The notes: generated by a model from the letters alone, not told the origin. Numbered from the stretch's first letter, positions 8,207-17,396 are shown. The stretch: 64,000 nt of DNA from Methylocystis sp. IM3 (GCF_038070105.1 NZ_JBBPBZ010000003.1:1-64000), one strand, 5' to 3'. Made by a program: numbers and translations.

Positions 8207-8845
8207 ATGGATACCAACCATAGCGCCATCCCGCCGTCGAGGACGCGCCTGCGTTTCGTGACGGGCGAGAGATGGGACTTTTTCGCGCCTTTTATCGCGC
8301 CGTTCCTACTGGTGACGATTGCCGTTTCGCAACTGATCTTCTCTTCTCGTCATCCAGCCTTCTCGACCTGGAAGGGGGGCGGCTTCGGGATGTTCTCCAA
8401 GCTGGATTCTCCCGACGACCGGCTTGTGAGAGTTTTTCTTGTCACCGAGGGCGGCGACATTCCCGCTCCGCTTCCTGCCGAGGAGGAGCGACGTTTCGAA
8501 CAGCTCTCCGCCACCGGTTCCGAATCCCTTGCCAAATCCCTCGCCCGCACATTGTTCGAGGGTCGCTGGGTCGCTCCGGTTGAGCAATGCCGGCCGGCGT
8601 CCCCAGGTGAACAGGCGCCGCCTGCTTCTCGGATCGAGGGAGGCGCCTCGGCCAAAGCGGCGCCCGCGGCGCCGGTGCGCATGCTGAAGAGCGGCGAAAA
8701 TCAGAAGCCGGGCGAGTCGTCGATCATCGTAAAAGGGCTGCGGCTCGAACTCTGGAAATTGGACTTTCACAAAGCCAGCCTGACCCTGGGCGTCCAAAAG
8801 CTCATGGAGGCTCATGTCAGTGCGAGCGAGCCTGGAACGCCATGA
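8207..8845 (+). CDS. membrane-anchored protein of an HTTM/DCC-type cluster
   Basis: A 212-residue protein with one membrane helix (FFAPFIAPFLLVTIAVSQLIF) followed by HPAFSTWKGGGFGMFSKLD and a soluble domain ending in a charged C-terminal part. The GFGMFS stretch occurs in small proteins encoded next to HTTM-like membrane proteins, and here the next gene is of that kind and overlaps by 4 nt. I start it at the ATG at 8207; an upstream in-frame start (8153) adds 18 basic residues without a better ribosome site. The function is unknown. It probably forms one operon with the two genes that follow. Confidence 0.6.
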   Translation: MDTNHSAIPPSRTRLRFVTGERWDFFAPFIAPFLLVTIAVSQLIFSSRHPAFSTWKGGGFGMFSKLDSPDDRLVRVFLVTEGGDIPAPLPAEEERRFEQLSATGSESLAKSLARTLFEGRWVAPVEQCRPASPGEQAPPASRIEGGASAKAAPAAPVRMLKSGENQKPGESSIIVKGLRLELWKLDFHKASLTLGVQKLMEAHVSASEPGTP

Positions 8846-9741
8846 ATTTGCAAGTTGCAATTGTCCCCGCCGCCACGACCGCTGGACTTGGCTCTGTTCT
8901 GGACGAACGAAATCGTTTCGATCTTTGCGTGACTCTGACGGCGCTGCTTCTGCTGCTCTATGCGCCGGATGGATGGTACGCGGAAATCCCCCTTTCCCTG
9001 GTCGCGATGGCAGGCCTTGTTTTTCCTGAGCTGCGCAAATCTGCGATATTGTGGGGCGCTGCAACGTCAGTCGCCGCGTTTGGCGTTTTCTGGAAATGGC
9101 ACATCGCAGATAATCACAAATATCTTCTGGTTTACTGGTGCCTTGCAATTTTCCTCGCCTTGCTGACAAACGCGCCCGAGCGCGCCCTGAAGACAACGTC
9201 GCGATGGCTTATCGCACTCGTGTTTATGTTCGCTGTAATACAAAAGACGCGATCGAGCGATTATCTGGATGGAACTTTCTTTTATTCAGAACTGCTTCTC
9301 GACGTGCGTTTTGAAACGCTCGCTCGCATCGTCGGCGGCGTCACCGGGGAGTTTCAAAGCGCCAATCAGGCCAAGGTGGAGGCGCTGAGGAATTTCAGCA
9401 GCAGTTTGAGTAGCGTGCAACTTCAGGCCGCTTCGGCTACAAATGCGCTGGCCATTTTCATTACCTGGTGGAACTATCTCATACAGGTTGTGATCGCCGT
9501 CCTGTTCCTTCCAATTACGCGGCGATGGCGCGGTATTCGCAACCTTGCCCTTCTCCTTTTCTTGTTCACGACCTATCTGTTCGCGCCAGTCATCGGCTTC
9601 GGCTGGGTGCTTGCTGTCATGGGCGTCGCGCAGACGGATCCGGATCAGACTCGTACGAGAGCGGCGTATCTTTGCGCCGCCTTCTTCCTGCAAGCCTGTA
9701 ATATCCCCTGGCAATCTTTGCTGGGGCGTATCTTTGCGTGA
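8842..9741 (+). CDS. HTTM-like polytopic membrane protein
   Basis: A 299-residue protein with roughly seven to eight hydrophobic helices and the segment ADNHKYLLVYWCLAIF, which resembles HTTM (horizontally transferred transmembrane) proteins related to the membrane part of vitamin-K-dependent gamma-carboxylase. It overlaps the upstream gene by 4 nt and the following DCC-family gene starts at its end, an arrangement common for HTTM proteins. The reaction is unknown; the partner suggests redox or thiol chemistry at the membrane. The gene is less GC-rich than the average of the window. Confidence 0.6.
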   Translation: MNLQVAIVPAATTAGLGSVLDERNRFDLCVTLTALLLLLYAPDGWYAEIPLSLVAMAGLVFPELRKSAILWGAATSVAAFGVFWKWHIADNHKYLLVYWCLAIFLALLTNAPERALKTTSRWLIALVFMFAVIQKTRSSDYLDGTFFYSELLLDVRFETLARIVGGVTGEFQSANQAKVEALRNFSSSLSSVQLQAASATNALAIFITWWNYLIQVVIAVLFLPITRRWRGIRNLALLLFLFTTYLFAPVIGFGWVLAVMGVAQTDPDQTRTRAAYLCAAFFLQACNIPWQSLLGRIFA

Positions 9742-9749
9742 GGCGTCGG

Positions 9750-10160
9750 ATGACCGGTGACAAGGGCGCGGATGGGGATCGGCCACAATTATTGTACGAT
9801 GGCCAGTGTCCTGTTTGCAGCCAGTACTGCACACTGCTTCGCACCGGGCCCGGCGGACTTGATTTGATCGACGCTCGCACACGCCCCGCGCTCCTCGACG
9901 AGGTTCAGTCCCTTGGCCTCGATATCGACGAGGGCGTCGTTTTGAAAATTGGCGACAAATTATACGCCGGCGCGGCAGCCATCAACGCGGTGGCCGAGTT
10001 CTCCGACAGCGCGTCCTGGCTGGGCCGGCTCAACCGCTGGATTTTCAAGTCGAGATTCAGAGCCGATCTATTATACCCGGCGCTTCGAAACGGACGTGGG
10101 TTGCTCCTTAAGTTGCTGAGACGCCCGAAGATCAACGAGGTCGGTCCCGGAGTCGAATAG
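9750..10160 (+). CDS. DCC-family thiol-disulfide oxidoreductase (DUF393)
   Basis: About 136 residues. The N-terminal YDGQCPVCSQYCTLL carries the D-G-x-C-P-x-C signature that names the DCC family of predicted thioredoxin-like thiol-disulfide oxidoreductases. The C-terminal part ends in a conserved-looking helical segment (LYPALRNGRGLLLKLL). I prefer the ATG at 9750, with GAGG 6 nt upstream; a GTG at 9738 overlapping the previous stop is the alternative. It is the last gene of the three-gene membrane cluster and is convergent with the histidine kinase gene. Confidence 0.8.
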   Translation: MTGDKGADGDRPQLLYDGQCPVCSQYCTLLRTGPGGLDLIDARTRPALLDEVQSLGLDIDEGVVLKIGDKLYAGAAAINAVAEFSDSASWLGRLNRWIFKSRFRADLLYPALRNGRGLLLKLLRRPKINEVGPGVE

Positions 10161-10187
10161 GCTGCGCCCCTCGAAGGTCCGTCGGGA

Positions 10188-11564
10188 TCACGCCGGAGTC
10201 CTTTCCGCTTCCTCGCTTTCGCTTTGGAGGTCGCAGGGCAGCAGAAAACTGAAAGTCGCTCCGCCGGATGCGTTGGGCTCCATCCAGATTTTTCCTCCAT
10301 GGGCCTCTATGATCGTCCGACTCATCGCCAGACCCACGCCCATCCCCTTCGGCTTTGTCGTCATGAAGGGCTCGAACAAACTTTCTCTCACGCCTTCCGC
10401 GACGCCGGTTCCAGAGTCGGCCACATCGGTTCGAATGCAGTCGGCTTCTTCTCTGCATGTAATCACGATATGGCGCTGCGGAAGTCCCGCCGTAGCGTCG
10501 ACCGCGTTTCGAAGCAGGTTCGAAAGGACCTGCATGATCTGGACGCGGTCCGCGCGAACAGCGTCGCGCCTGGCGCGAAGGTTCAGTCGCACGTCCACAT
10601 CCGCGTCTCCCAGGAACGACGCATTGACGCGACACGCCTCTTCGATCAGCGCTTGCAATCCGACGTATGTGAGGGAAGGCTTTCCTTCCAACAGGAAACG
10701 GCGCAAGCGGGCGACGATCTCGCCAACGTGGTCGATTTGTTCGCTTGCGGCCCTGAGGCTGCGTTCGAGGAGAGGCCGGGCCTCGGCATCGGGCCTTTCC
10801 AGCAATCGTTTCGAGGTTTCCACGTAAGCAGAGGCCGCCGCGAGGGGCTGGGCGATTTCATGCGCCACGCCGCTCGCCATGCCGCCGAGCGCGTGCAGGC
10901 CGGACGCATGAAGCCGGTCGAGCCGTTCGCTGGCTTTCGCCTCCGCTTCGATTTGTGTCTTGATCCGACGCTCGATCCCTTCCGCATAATTCGTGACGGC
11001 CCGTAACAGGACCAGGCTGTAAACCAGAAGCACGACGAGGGTGAGCAGGTAATCCTTGTCGCCGCCGAGCAGCAAAGCAAGGAACGACCCAGCCGCGATC
11101 GGGCCGGAAAAGGCGATCGCGGCAGGCGGTATGCTTGCCAGGACGAAAGCGCCGCCGCCCAACATTCCGGAACACAGGCAGGCGATCAGCAGTTTCCCGC
11201 CGACGCTCGCGTCATTTAGGAACAGCAGAGGCAGCGCTCCCCAGCAAGTCCCGAGCGCGGCGGCATAGGCAATTGCCCGGCGGATGCCGCGGTCGGAGGC
11301 GGAGGGCGCCGGCTTATGGCTCCGCTTCATTTTTCGTCGCAAGTAGACGAACGAGGCGACGGCGACGACGGGCGCGCCCCAGGACAATGCAAGCAAACGA
11401 TATGGACGATCCCAGGACGCGGCCACGAAGACGGACGCGTTACAAATGTTGGCGAGCATCACGCCGGGAGTATGCCGGGCTATGTGAGAAAACTGCTCGG
11501 CCCGGAGCCGCTCGATCAGATGGGAAGCGGGCGCGGGCGGGCGATCCTGTGTTTTGATCATCAT
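10188..11564 (-). CDS. membrane sensor histidine kinase, orphan
   Basis: A 458-residue sensor kinase. The N-terminal half holds about five to six membrane helices with no recognisable periplasmic sensor domain. A coiled-coil linker leads to the dimerisation and phosphoacceptor box MASGVAHEIAQPLAAAS (phospho-His), then N-box SNLLRNAVDAT, G1 DVADSGTGV, and F/G2 region FEPFMTTKPKGMGVGLAMS, like the FixL/DctB group. No response regulator gene is adjacent, so its partner and signal are unknown. Two successive ATG codons (11564, 11561) are possible starts. Confidence 0.88.
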   Translation of the reverse strand: MMIKTQDRPPAPASHLIERLRAEQFSHIARHTPGVMLANICNASVFVAASWDRPYRLLALSWGAPVVAVASFVYLRRKMKRSHKPAPSASDRGIRRAIAYAAALGTCWGALPLLFLNDASVGGKLLIACLCSGMLGGGAFVLASIPPAAIAFSGPIAAGSFLALLLGGDKDYLLTLVVLLVYSLVLLRAVTNYAEGIERRIKTQIEAEAKASERLDRLHASGLHALGGMASGVAHEIAQPLAAASAYVETSKRLLERPDAEARPLLERSLRAASEQIDHVGEIVARLRRFLLEGKPSLTYVGLQALIEEACRVNASFLGDADVDVRLNLRARRDAVRADRVQIMQVLSNLLRNAVDATAGLPQRHIVITCREEADCIRTDVADSGTGVAEGVRESLFEPFMTTKPKGMGVGLAMSRTIIEAHGGKIWMEPNASGGATFSFLLPCDLQSESEEAERTPA

Positions 11565-11774
11565 AAGGAGGGCATTCGAAATCGCGTATACAGATAACCG
11601 TTTACGACTCGGTTATGTCCAAAATCTGATCCTGGCAAGCCGCGCGCAAACGATCGAAAGCGTGAGGCGCCGGCTTGGCCTTGGCGCGGGGGCCGGTCAA
11701 TCGCGCTCCTGTCCGAGGCGCGGGAAAATGACCGCGTTTGACTTGGCTACTGGTCCGTGACCTACTGACTTTAC

Positions 11775-12887
11775 ATGATTTACAATATTTCCAACGCCGT
11801 TGCGGTCGAGCGTCTGGCCGGGCCTTTCGAGAAAGCGTCCGATGCGCTCGCCCGCCTCGATGAGCGATTGCGCGCAAGTCCTCTTGCTGAAGCCTATATC
11901 ATTCGCGCGCATTTCCAGGACGCCTGCGCGGCGTTGTGGAGGCAGGGCGAGTTCGTCCAGATCGAGGATTTGGTGCTGCGAGACGCCGGCATGGACGTTA
12001 GGGCGCCGACTCATGAACTTGTGCGGGCGGAGCGGGTGCTTTCGGCCCGGCGCCGCATCGCCAGCCAGCCGCCGGCATGGGCGCTGACCGAGTCGGGGAT
12101 CGACGCGTTACGAGGCTTGCAAACATCCCGCTCGCGTGATCTCGACCACAAAACCGATCGTGAAGACGATGGCTGTGACGAAGCCGTGGACGAAGGGGCC
12201 TTTTACGAAGACGAATATGCATTGGCCGCAGTGTTCGACGAAATCGACGCCGTGATCGCGCGTACGTCGGCCACAACAAACGCGGCCAAATGCCCCAGGC
12301 GGGACGATTCTGGCCTCGTCTACGACGAGGATTGGGACGAGGACCGACTGCTTGCCCAGTGGCGAGCCGCGCTCGACGAAACGGAGACGATGCCGCCGCT
12401 CATCGCCGCGGCCCTTGCCTATGACGCATGGGAGACGATTGAGCCGCTGCAACATCAGGGCTGGCTCGGCGCCTTGCTTGCCGGGGCCGTTCTGCGCGCG
12501 CGGGGCAAGACGCGACATCATCTCGCTTCGCTCTATGTGGGCTTTCGGCACATGCGGGGCCGGCGGTCCAGATTGCAGGATTTGACGACCCGCCTTGTCG
12601 GATTTGCGGAGGCGGCCGAAACGACCGCCGCCTTGGGCATGAAGGAAATAGAGCGACTGGCCCTTTCGCGTGAGCTGCTGATGCGGAAATGCGCGGGCAG
12701 GAGGAAGAATTCCAAACTCCCTCAACTTGTCGATTTGTGCCTGCGCTTGCCAATCATCAGCGCGCCGCTCGCCGCGAAGGAATTGGGCGTCTCCCAGCAG
12801 GCAGCGGCCACGATGATCGACGAAGTCTCCTCCAACCTCCGAGAGCTGACCGAGCGGCGGCGTTACCGTTGCTGGGCCATCATCTAA
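11775..12887 (+). CDS. RHE_PE00001-family plasmid protein
   Basis: A 370-residue protein of the RHE_PE00001 family (DUF1612 with a C-terminal helix-turn-helix), known mainly from rhizobial plasmids and symbiotic islands. The N-terminal region includes LRASPLAEAYIIRAHFQDAC and WRQGEFVQIEDLVLRDAG, the middle is strongly acidic, and the C-terminal LPIISAPLAAKELGVSQQAA looks like a DNA-binding winged helix. Its role is unknown, possibly regulatory. Its presence supports a plasmid origin for the window. Upstream about 210 bases contain no other gene. Confidence 0.75.
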   Translation: MIYNISNAVAVERLAGPFEKASDALARLDERLRASPLAEAYIIRAHFQDACAALWRQGEFVQIEDLVLRDAGMDVRAPTHELVRAERVLSARRRIASQPPAWALTESGIDALRGLQTSRSRDLDHKTDREDDGCDEAVDEGAFYEDEYALAAVFDEIDAVIARTSATTNAAKCPRRDDSGLVYDEDWDEDRLLAQWRAALDETETMPPLIAAALAYDAWETIEPLQHQGWLGALLAGAVLRARGKTRHHLASLYVGFRHMRGRRSRLQDLTTRLVGFAEAAETTAALGMKEIERLALSRELLMRKCAGRRKNSKLPQLVDLCLRLPIISAPLAAKELGVSQQAAATMIDEVSSNLRELTERRRYRCWAII

Positions 12888-13040
12888 TGCTCTCTTTGGC
12901 CGTTTTCTGGCGGCCCCGACCTCGTGGCGGTCCGCGCCGACAGGGATAAGACAGCTTAGCCAATTGGGTATATTGACCTGTCCTATTTGTTTCCGAGTCG
13001 TGTCAAAAATGAGCCAAAAAGGCGCCTAGTGGAGCGCTGC

Positions 13041-13107
13041 TGTCATCCATTATGTTCCTGATGAAAGCTCGCACAAGAGCTTTCTCCTGAATTCTGGAAG
13101 GATGACA
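13041..13107 (+). promoter_or_regulatory. 5'-leader RNA structure masking the ribosome site
   Basis: In the leader of the following secreted-protein gene, TGTCATCC (13041-13048) can pair perfectly with GGATGACA (13100-13107), which contains most of the ribosome binding site and ends 2 nt before the ATG. Between them sits a second hairpin, GAAAGCTC/GAGCTTTC, at 13063-13084 with a 6-nt loop. The fold would hide the start site and could act as a thermometer-like or protein-controlled switch. Confidence 0.4.
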
Positions 13108-13109
13108 TC

Positions 13110-13412
13110 ATGAAGAAATTGCTCCTCGCTTCGGCGGCCCTCGCTCTCTCCGCCAACTTTGCCTTCGCCATCGACCTCAGCCAGGCGCTGAAGCTGAACC
13201 AGTCCATCGGCGACACCTCGAAGGGCGGCTTCGCGCTGAACAAGGCGTTCGTCGTCCAGGCTCAGGTTCCGGTCAACGCCGGCAAGTCTTCCGACCTGTC
13301 GCAGAAGGGCGACATCAGCCAGTCGATCGGCAACACCAGCAAGGGCGGCGACGCCATCAACAAGGCGACGGTGATCCAGGCCCAGGTTCCGCTGAGCTTC
13401 GGCTCGCACTGA
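13110..13412 (+). CDS. small secreted two-repeat protein
   Basis: A 100-residue protein with a clear signal peptide (cleavage after FAFA) and about 80 mature residues made of two related repeats. Each reads roughly L-x-Q-(S)-IG-(D/N)-TSKGG-x-A-(L/I)-NKA-x-V-(V/I)-QAQVP, followed by a short linker. A longer paralogue is encoded at 23336-23698. Regular Gln/Asn-rich beta-strand-like repeats of this kind recall functional amyloid subunits such as curli, but the sequence is not CsgA. AAGGA precedes the ATG by 7 nt, inside a possible regulatory hairpin, and a strong terminator hairpin follows. The role is unknown; an extracellular matrix or surface function is inference. Confidence 0.7.
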   Translation: MKKLLLASAALALSANFAFAIDLSQALKLNQSIGDTSKGGFALNKAFVVQAQVPVNAGKSSDLSQKGDISQSIGNTSKGGDAINKATVIQAQVPLSFGSH

Positions 13413-13433
13413 GGACTGCTTCGCAGTTAGGTG

Positions 13434-13459
13434 GATCGTGGCCGGCGACGGCCACGATC
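13434..13459 (+). terminator. strong GNRA-loop hairpin terminator
   Basis: GATCGTGGCCG and CGGCCACGATC form a perfect 11-bp stem closed by the tetraloop GCGA, 21 nt downstream of the secreted repeat-protein stop codon. There is no T-run, so termination efficiency is uncertain. Confidence 0.55.
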
Positions 13460-13549
13460 TCCTCTGGGCGCGTAACCGCTCTGCTTATGGATGCGCGATC
13501 GGGGACGCGGACCTTCGTATGAAGGACTTGCGCAGACATGGGGTGAACC

Positions 13550-13957
13550 GTGTCTAAAGAAGACTGGGCTCATAGCGACCGTGAGTGGCGCAACTGCAAG
13601 CGCGCGATCTTGGCTTATCATGTCGGGGGATGGCGAAGGGGAGAGTCGCCGCTCGAGGCCCTCGCCAGGGCGCTCGGGATGGAGCCCCGAGATATTCTCC
13701 TCGAGTTGACCGACCCGTGGACGGCGCGGCGCGAACTGGATGAACTTTCAGCGTGCCTGGGAGCCGGGTGGATCGAGCCGCCGGGCATCGACATCGGCGA
13801 GAGCATCGTCCTCGCCATCTCCATTCTCAATGAAAAACTGGAAGACGTTCCTCCTGAAGTGCGCGCATTCTTCGGCGCGCCTCGGAAGCTCGAGCCGTTC
13901 TTGCCGACCCGCCGCCTCCTTTTTGGCGCCCGCGACGCAATCGGCGCGAGAGCCTGA
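13550..13957 (+). CDS. small soluble hypothetical protein (135 aa)
   Basis: A 135-residue soluble protein that I do not recognise. The N-terminal stretch MSKEDWAHSDREWRNCKRAI is followed by SPLEALARALGMEPRDILLELTDP, which could be a small helical domain, and the C-terminal half is acidic then proline-rich. The start is a GTG preceded by a GGGG stretch about 6 nt away. No neighbour suggests a role. Confidence 0.5.
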   Translation: MSKEDWAHSDREWRNCKRAILAYHVGGWRRGESPLEALARALGMEPRDILLELTDPWTARRELDELSACLGAGWIEPPGIDIGESIVLAISILNEKLEDVPPEVRAFFGAPRKLEPFLPTRRLLFGARDAIGARA

Positions 13958-13998
13958 TCCCCGTTCAGCCGTCCGAGCGCGCGCATGTCGCGTGGTCG

Positions 13999-14118
13999 TC
14001 AAAGTTGACCGAGCGCGGGGGCGATCGCAATCAGGGCGATGACGAGCGCGGCGCCGGCCAGCACTTTGTAAAGAATTCTCAGGCGCGCCCTTGGCCCGCC
14101 GTCGCATAATCTGATCAC
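13999..14118 (-). CDS. small membrane protein candidate (39 aa)
   Basis: A 39-codon open frame with a GTG start, GGAG 7 nt upstream, a basic N-terminal part (RARLRILYK) and a single hydrophobic helix (VLAGAALVIALIAIAPALG). It sits in the gap between two plus-strand genes, in opposite direction. Composition and start signal support it; no homology is known to me. Confidence 0.4.
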   Translation of the reverse strand: MIRLCDGGPRARLRILYKVLAGAALVIALIAIAPALGQL

Positions 14119-14283
14119 GTTCAAACTCCCAGAGGCCCGGGTCTCGGCGCCGCCACGAAGACAGTGAGGGGAAAGAGGATTTTCGTCCAGTGTGGCGCGT
14201 CCGCAATAGCTCTCGCCTCGCCGCTCGGTCAGAATGACGGTTCGATACGCGACTGATTCCCCGTTTCTTCCTGGACAATTGCA

Positions 14284-15900
14284 ATGGCCCGTCGCCGTTC
14301 TCCCGGATTCGCCGCTGACGCGCTCCTCGCGGCGACCGTCTCGATCATTCTTCTAACCGGTGAGCAGAAAGCGTCGGCGCTCGATTTCTTCGCCCTGTTC
14401 GACAGGGAGCAGCCGAGACGCGAAGCGGTCGAAACGCCCACGCACATCCAGAAGGCCCCTGCGAAGGCCGCGAAGGTCGCGCGCCGCCCTGCGCCCAAGG
14501 CCGCGGCGCCGTCGGCCGAGCGGGTAGTCAAGGCCGAGAGCGGCGCGAAGCGGGATTTGCCGCTGTTCGGCGTGGTGTCGATCTCGGATCAGCGCATCTC
14601 CATTTATAATCACAATGGTCTGGTGACCCGTTCGCCTGTCTCGACCGGAATGGAGGGACACGCCACGCCGAGGGGAATTTTCACCATCATCGGCCGCGAA
14701 AGATATCACCAGTCGAACATCTATTCGGGCGCGCCGATGCCCTTCATGCAGCGGATCACCTGGTCGGGCATTGCGATGCATGTCGGCGTCGTTCCGGGGC
14801 ATCCGGCGTCTCATGGCTGCGTGCGGCTCCCTGCCGATTTCGCGGCGAGACTCTGGGGCATGACCAAAATCGGCGAGAGGATCGTCATCTCTCCGGACGA
14901 CGTCTCGCCGACGCCTTTTGCGCACGCCTCGCTGCCCGGTGCGAAAATCTATGTCGCATCCGGCCCCGCCATGCAGGCGCCTGTTTACGGGCCGCCCGAG
15001 TCCGGGGAAGACGGGGCGTCGCCCGTCGCGCGGCTGAATCCCTTGCAGTATGCGGAGCGTCTCAAGGGACAGGCCGCCGCCGATGCGGCGGCCGCCTCGA
15101 AGGCTTTGAGAGAGGCGTCTGCTGCGGCGAAAGCGGCGCAGGACGAGGCTGCGGCCGCCGCCCGGGAATTGGCGGCGGCGGAATCCGCCGAGGCGGCCGC
15201 TCAGCTCAAGGCGGACGACGCGGACGAGGCTTATCTTTCCGCAACGGCCAGGGCCCATGCCCTGCAAGAGGAGGCGTCCCTCGGCTCCATGACGGACGAC
15301 GCCTCTCGCAGAAACAGGTTCGCAAATGCCATGGAAGCGGCAGTGAAGGCGCGGGTCGCCGCGGCGACGCTGAAAATTGATCTTGCAAAGACCTCGATCG
15401 AAGCGAGACGCAGACACGAGACGGCGCGGTCTGGAATGAGCGCCAGCCAGGCCCAATTGTCGAAAGCTTTAGCTCAGCTGGGCGGCGCGACGGCTTCTTC
15501 CGAAGCAGCCGCCAAGGCGGAAGCGGCGGCGCGGCGGCGGCTTGCGCCCGTGTCCGTGCTGTTCAGCAAGAAGGATCAGCGGGTCTATGTCCGGCAGGGG
15601 CTTTCGCCTTTGTTCGAGGCGCCGATCGCCGTGCGGGATCCCGACAGACCGCTTGGCTCGCATCTTTTCATCGCCACCGCGGCCAATGACGATGCGACCT
15701 CGCTGAAGTGGTCGGTCCTGTCTATGTCTGGCCCCCTCCTCGACCCGGCGGAGGCTCTCGAGCGCATCGAAATGTCCGACGAAATTCGGGCGCGCATCGG
15801 CGAGAGATTATGGACCGGTGGGTCCATGATCGTCTCCGATCAGTCTCCAAGCGGCGAAACCGGAGCAATCGGCACGGATCTGACTGTGAAGCTGCGCTGA
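14284..15900 (+). CDS. L,D-transpeptidase (YkuD) with coiled-coil and second YkuD-like region
   Basis: A 538-residue exported protein that would cross-link peptidoglycan by 3-3 bonds or anchor proteins to it. A signal-anchor helix is followed by a proline/alanine-rich linker. The catalytic domain (about residues 95-215) contains GMEGHATPRGIFTI and the active-site motif HPASHGCVRLP with Cys179. An Ala/Glu-rich helical, probably coiled-coil, segment covers about 255-420. The C-terminal part (about 420-535; VSVLFSKKDQRVYVRQG, RPLGSHLFIA) looks like a second, degenerate YkuD domain without a Cys. The ATG at 14284 directly precedes the basic signal sequence. Confidence 0.85.
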   Translation: MARRRSPGFAADALLAATVSIILLTGEQKASALDFFALFDREQPRREAVETPTHIQKAPAKAAKVARRPAPKAAAPSAERVVKAESGAKRDLPLFGVVSISDQRISIYNHNGLVTRSPVSTGMEGHATPRGIFTIIGRERYHQSNIYSGAPMPFMQRITWSGIAMHVGVVPGHPASHGCVRLPADFAARLWGMTKIGERIVISPDDVSPTPFAHASLPGAKIYVASGPAMQAPVYGPPESGEDGASPVARLNPLQYAERLKGQAAADAAAASKALREASAAAKAAQDEAAAAARELAAAESAEAAAQLKADDADEAYLSATARAHALQEEASLGSMTDDASRRNRFANAMEAAVKARVAAATLKIDLAKTSIEARRRHETARSGMSASQAQLSKALAQLGGATASSEAAAKAEAAARRRLAPVSVLFSKKDQRVYVRQGLSPLFEAPIAVRDPDRPLGSHLFIATAANDDATSLKWSVLSMSGPLLDPAEALERIEMSDEIRARIGERLWTGGSMIVSDQSPSGETGAIGTDLTVKLR

Positions 15901-15965
15901 CTTGACCCGCGCGGGGTCTTGTTTCAGGAACTTGGCCCGTCGCTCGAGGACAGGAGCTTCTGGCC

Positions 15966-17396
15966 ATGCTTTCTAGACGCCGCTTATTGACCGCGGGCGC
16001 GGCTCTCGCCGCGGCGGGGCCGCTCGGGGCCATGGCGGAGGAGCCGTCCCGCCTATTGAAACTGCGGCGCAGGACCATCGAGGTGAAGGGCCGGCCGGCC
16101 TCGGTCTATGCGATCGTCGGAGAGGGGGGCGAGCACGCTTTCGCGTCGGAGGTCGGGAGCCGGTTCCGTCTGCGGGTCGAGAATGAACTGGCGGAGCCGA
16201 GCCTCGTTCATTGGCACGGGCTCATGCCCCCATGGCGCCAGGACGGCGTGCCGGAGATTTCGGGTCCCGCCATCCCCCCGGGCGGTTCCGCGGATTACGA
16301 TTTTCCGCTCGCCTATGCCGGCACCTATTACATGCATTCGCATTTTGGCTTGCAGGAGCAGCTTCTTTTCGCCGCGCCGCTCATCGTGAGAGATCCCAGG
16401 CGATACGCCGAGCGGCAGGACGTCGTCGTCATGCTCGCCGATTTTAGTTTCAGGTCCCCTCAGGACATCTTTGCGAGCCTTGTCGCGGCCAAAAAGCACG
16501 GCATGCCGAAAATGGCGCTTCACGACGGGACGGGCGCGGCGTCGCATGAGGACATGGGCAAGCTCATGGGCAAAGTCATGGGCAAGCCCGATCTCAATGA
16601 CGTCGCCTATGACGCCTTTCTCGCCAATGAGCGCACGATAGACGATCCCCAGATCATACCCGTCGAGAATGGCGGTCGCATTCTCCTGCGCGTCATCAAT
16701 AGCGCGGCAATGAGCGCCTTTCGCGTCGACCTTGGCGCACTCGGCGGCAGGCTGGCGGCGGTGGACGGCCAGGATATTCTTCCCTGCGCCGGGGGCAATT
16801 TTCCGATTGCGGTAGGGCAGCGGCTCGACATTCTGCTGGACCTTCCCAAGGGAACCCGAGCCTTTCCGATCACTTTCGTGCTGGAGGGAGAAACAAAACA
16901 GACGGCAGTGATCCTCTGTCCGCCGGGCGCTAGAATAGACCGCCTGCCGGAGGAGGCTGCGGAGCCTGCTGCGCCGCTCGATCTCGCTTTGGAAAAACAG
17001 CTACGCGCCGCCGCTCCGCTTCCCGCAAGAAAGGCGGATCGCGTGATTCCGATCAATCTGACGGGCGATATGGCGAACTATGTCTGGTCGATCAATGACG
17101 TCGTCTGGAATGAAAAGACGCCGCCCATGACCGTTCGGGCGGGGGAGCGCGTGGAGCTCGCGATCACGAACAAGACAATGATGTCCCATCCCATGCATCT
17201 GCATGGCCACAGATTTCAGGTCGTGGAGATCGACGGCGCGCCGATCGACGGGGCGATGCGCGATACCGTCCTGGTTCCGCCCGGCAAGCGCGTTGTCATC
17301 GCCTTCGACGCCGATAATCCGGGACGATGGGCCTTTCATTGCCATTTGCTCTATCACGCGCAAGCGGGGATGTTTGCGAGTTTCGAATACGCCTGA
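15966..17396 (+). CDS. Tat-exported multicopper oxidase
   Basis: A 476-residue multicopper oxidase of the laccase/CopA/SufI-like family. The twin-arginine signal SRRRLLTAGAALAAAG predicts folded export to the periplasm. All copper motifs are present: HWHG at residues 82-85, HSHF, HPMHLHGH and the C-terminal HCHLLYHAQAGM, where the Met is the expected axial ligand of the type 1 copper. Such enzymes oxidise Cu(I), phenols or metals with reduction of oxygen to water; copper tolerance is a plausible role in a copper-dependent organism. A separate unit from the L,D-transpeptidase, with a 65-nt gap. Confidence 0.9.
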   Translation: MLSRRRLLTAGAALAAAGPLGAMAEEPSRLLKLRRRTIEVKGRPASVYAIVGEGGEHAFASEVGSRFRLRVENELAEPSLVHWHGLMPPWRQDGVPEISGPAIPPGGSADYDFPLAYAGTYYMHSHFGLQEQLLFAAPLIVRDPRRYAERQDVVVMLADFSFRSPQDIFASLVAAKKHGMPKMALHDGTGAASHEDMGKLMGKVMGKPDLNDVAYDAFLANERTIDDPQIIPVENGGRILLRVINSAAMSAFRVDLGALGGRLAAVDGQDILPCAGGNFPIAVGQRLDILLDLPKGTRAFPITFVLEGETKQTAVILCPPGARIDRLPEEAAEPAAPLDLALEKQLRAAAPLPARKADRVIPINLTGDMANYVWSINDVVWNEKTPPMTVRAGERVELAITNKTMMSHPMHLHGHRFQVVEIDGAPIDGAMRDTVLVPPGKRVVIAFDADNPGRWAFHCHLLYHAQAGMFASFEYA

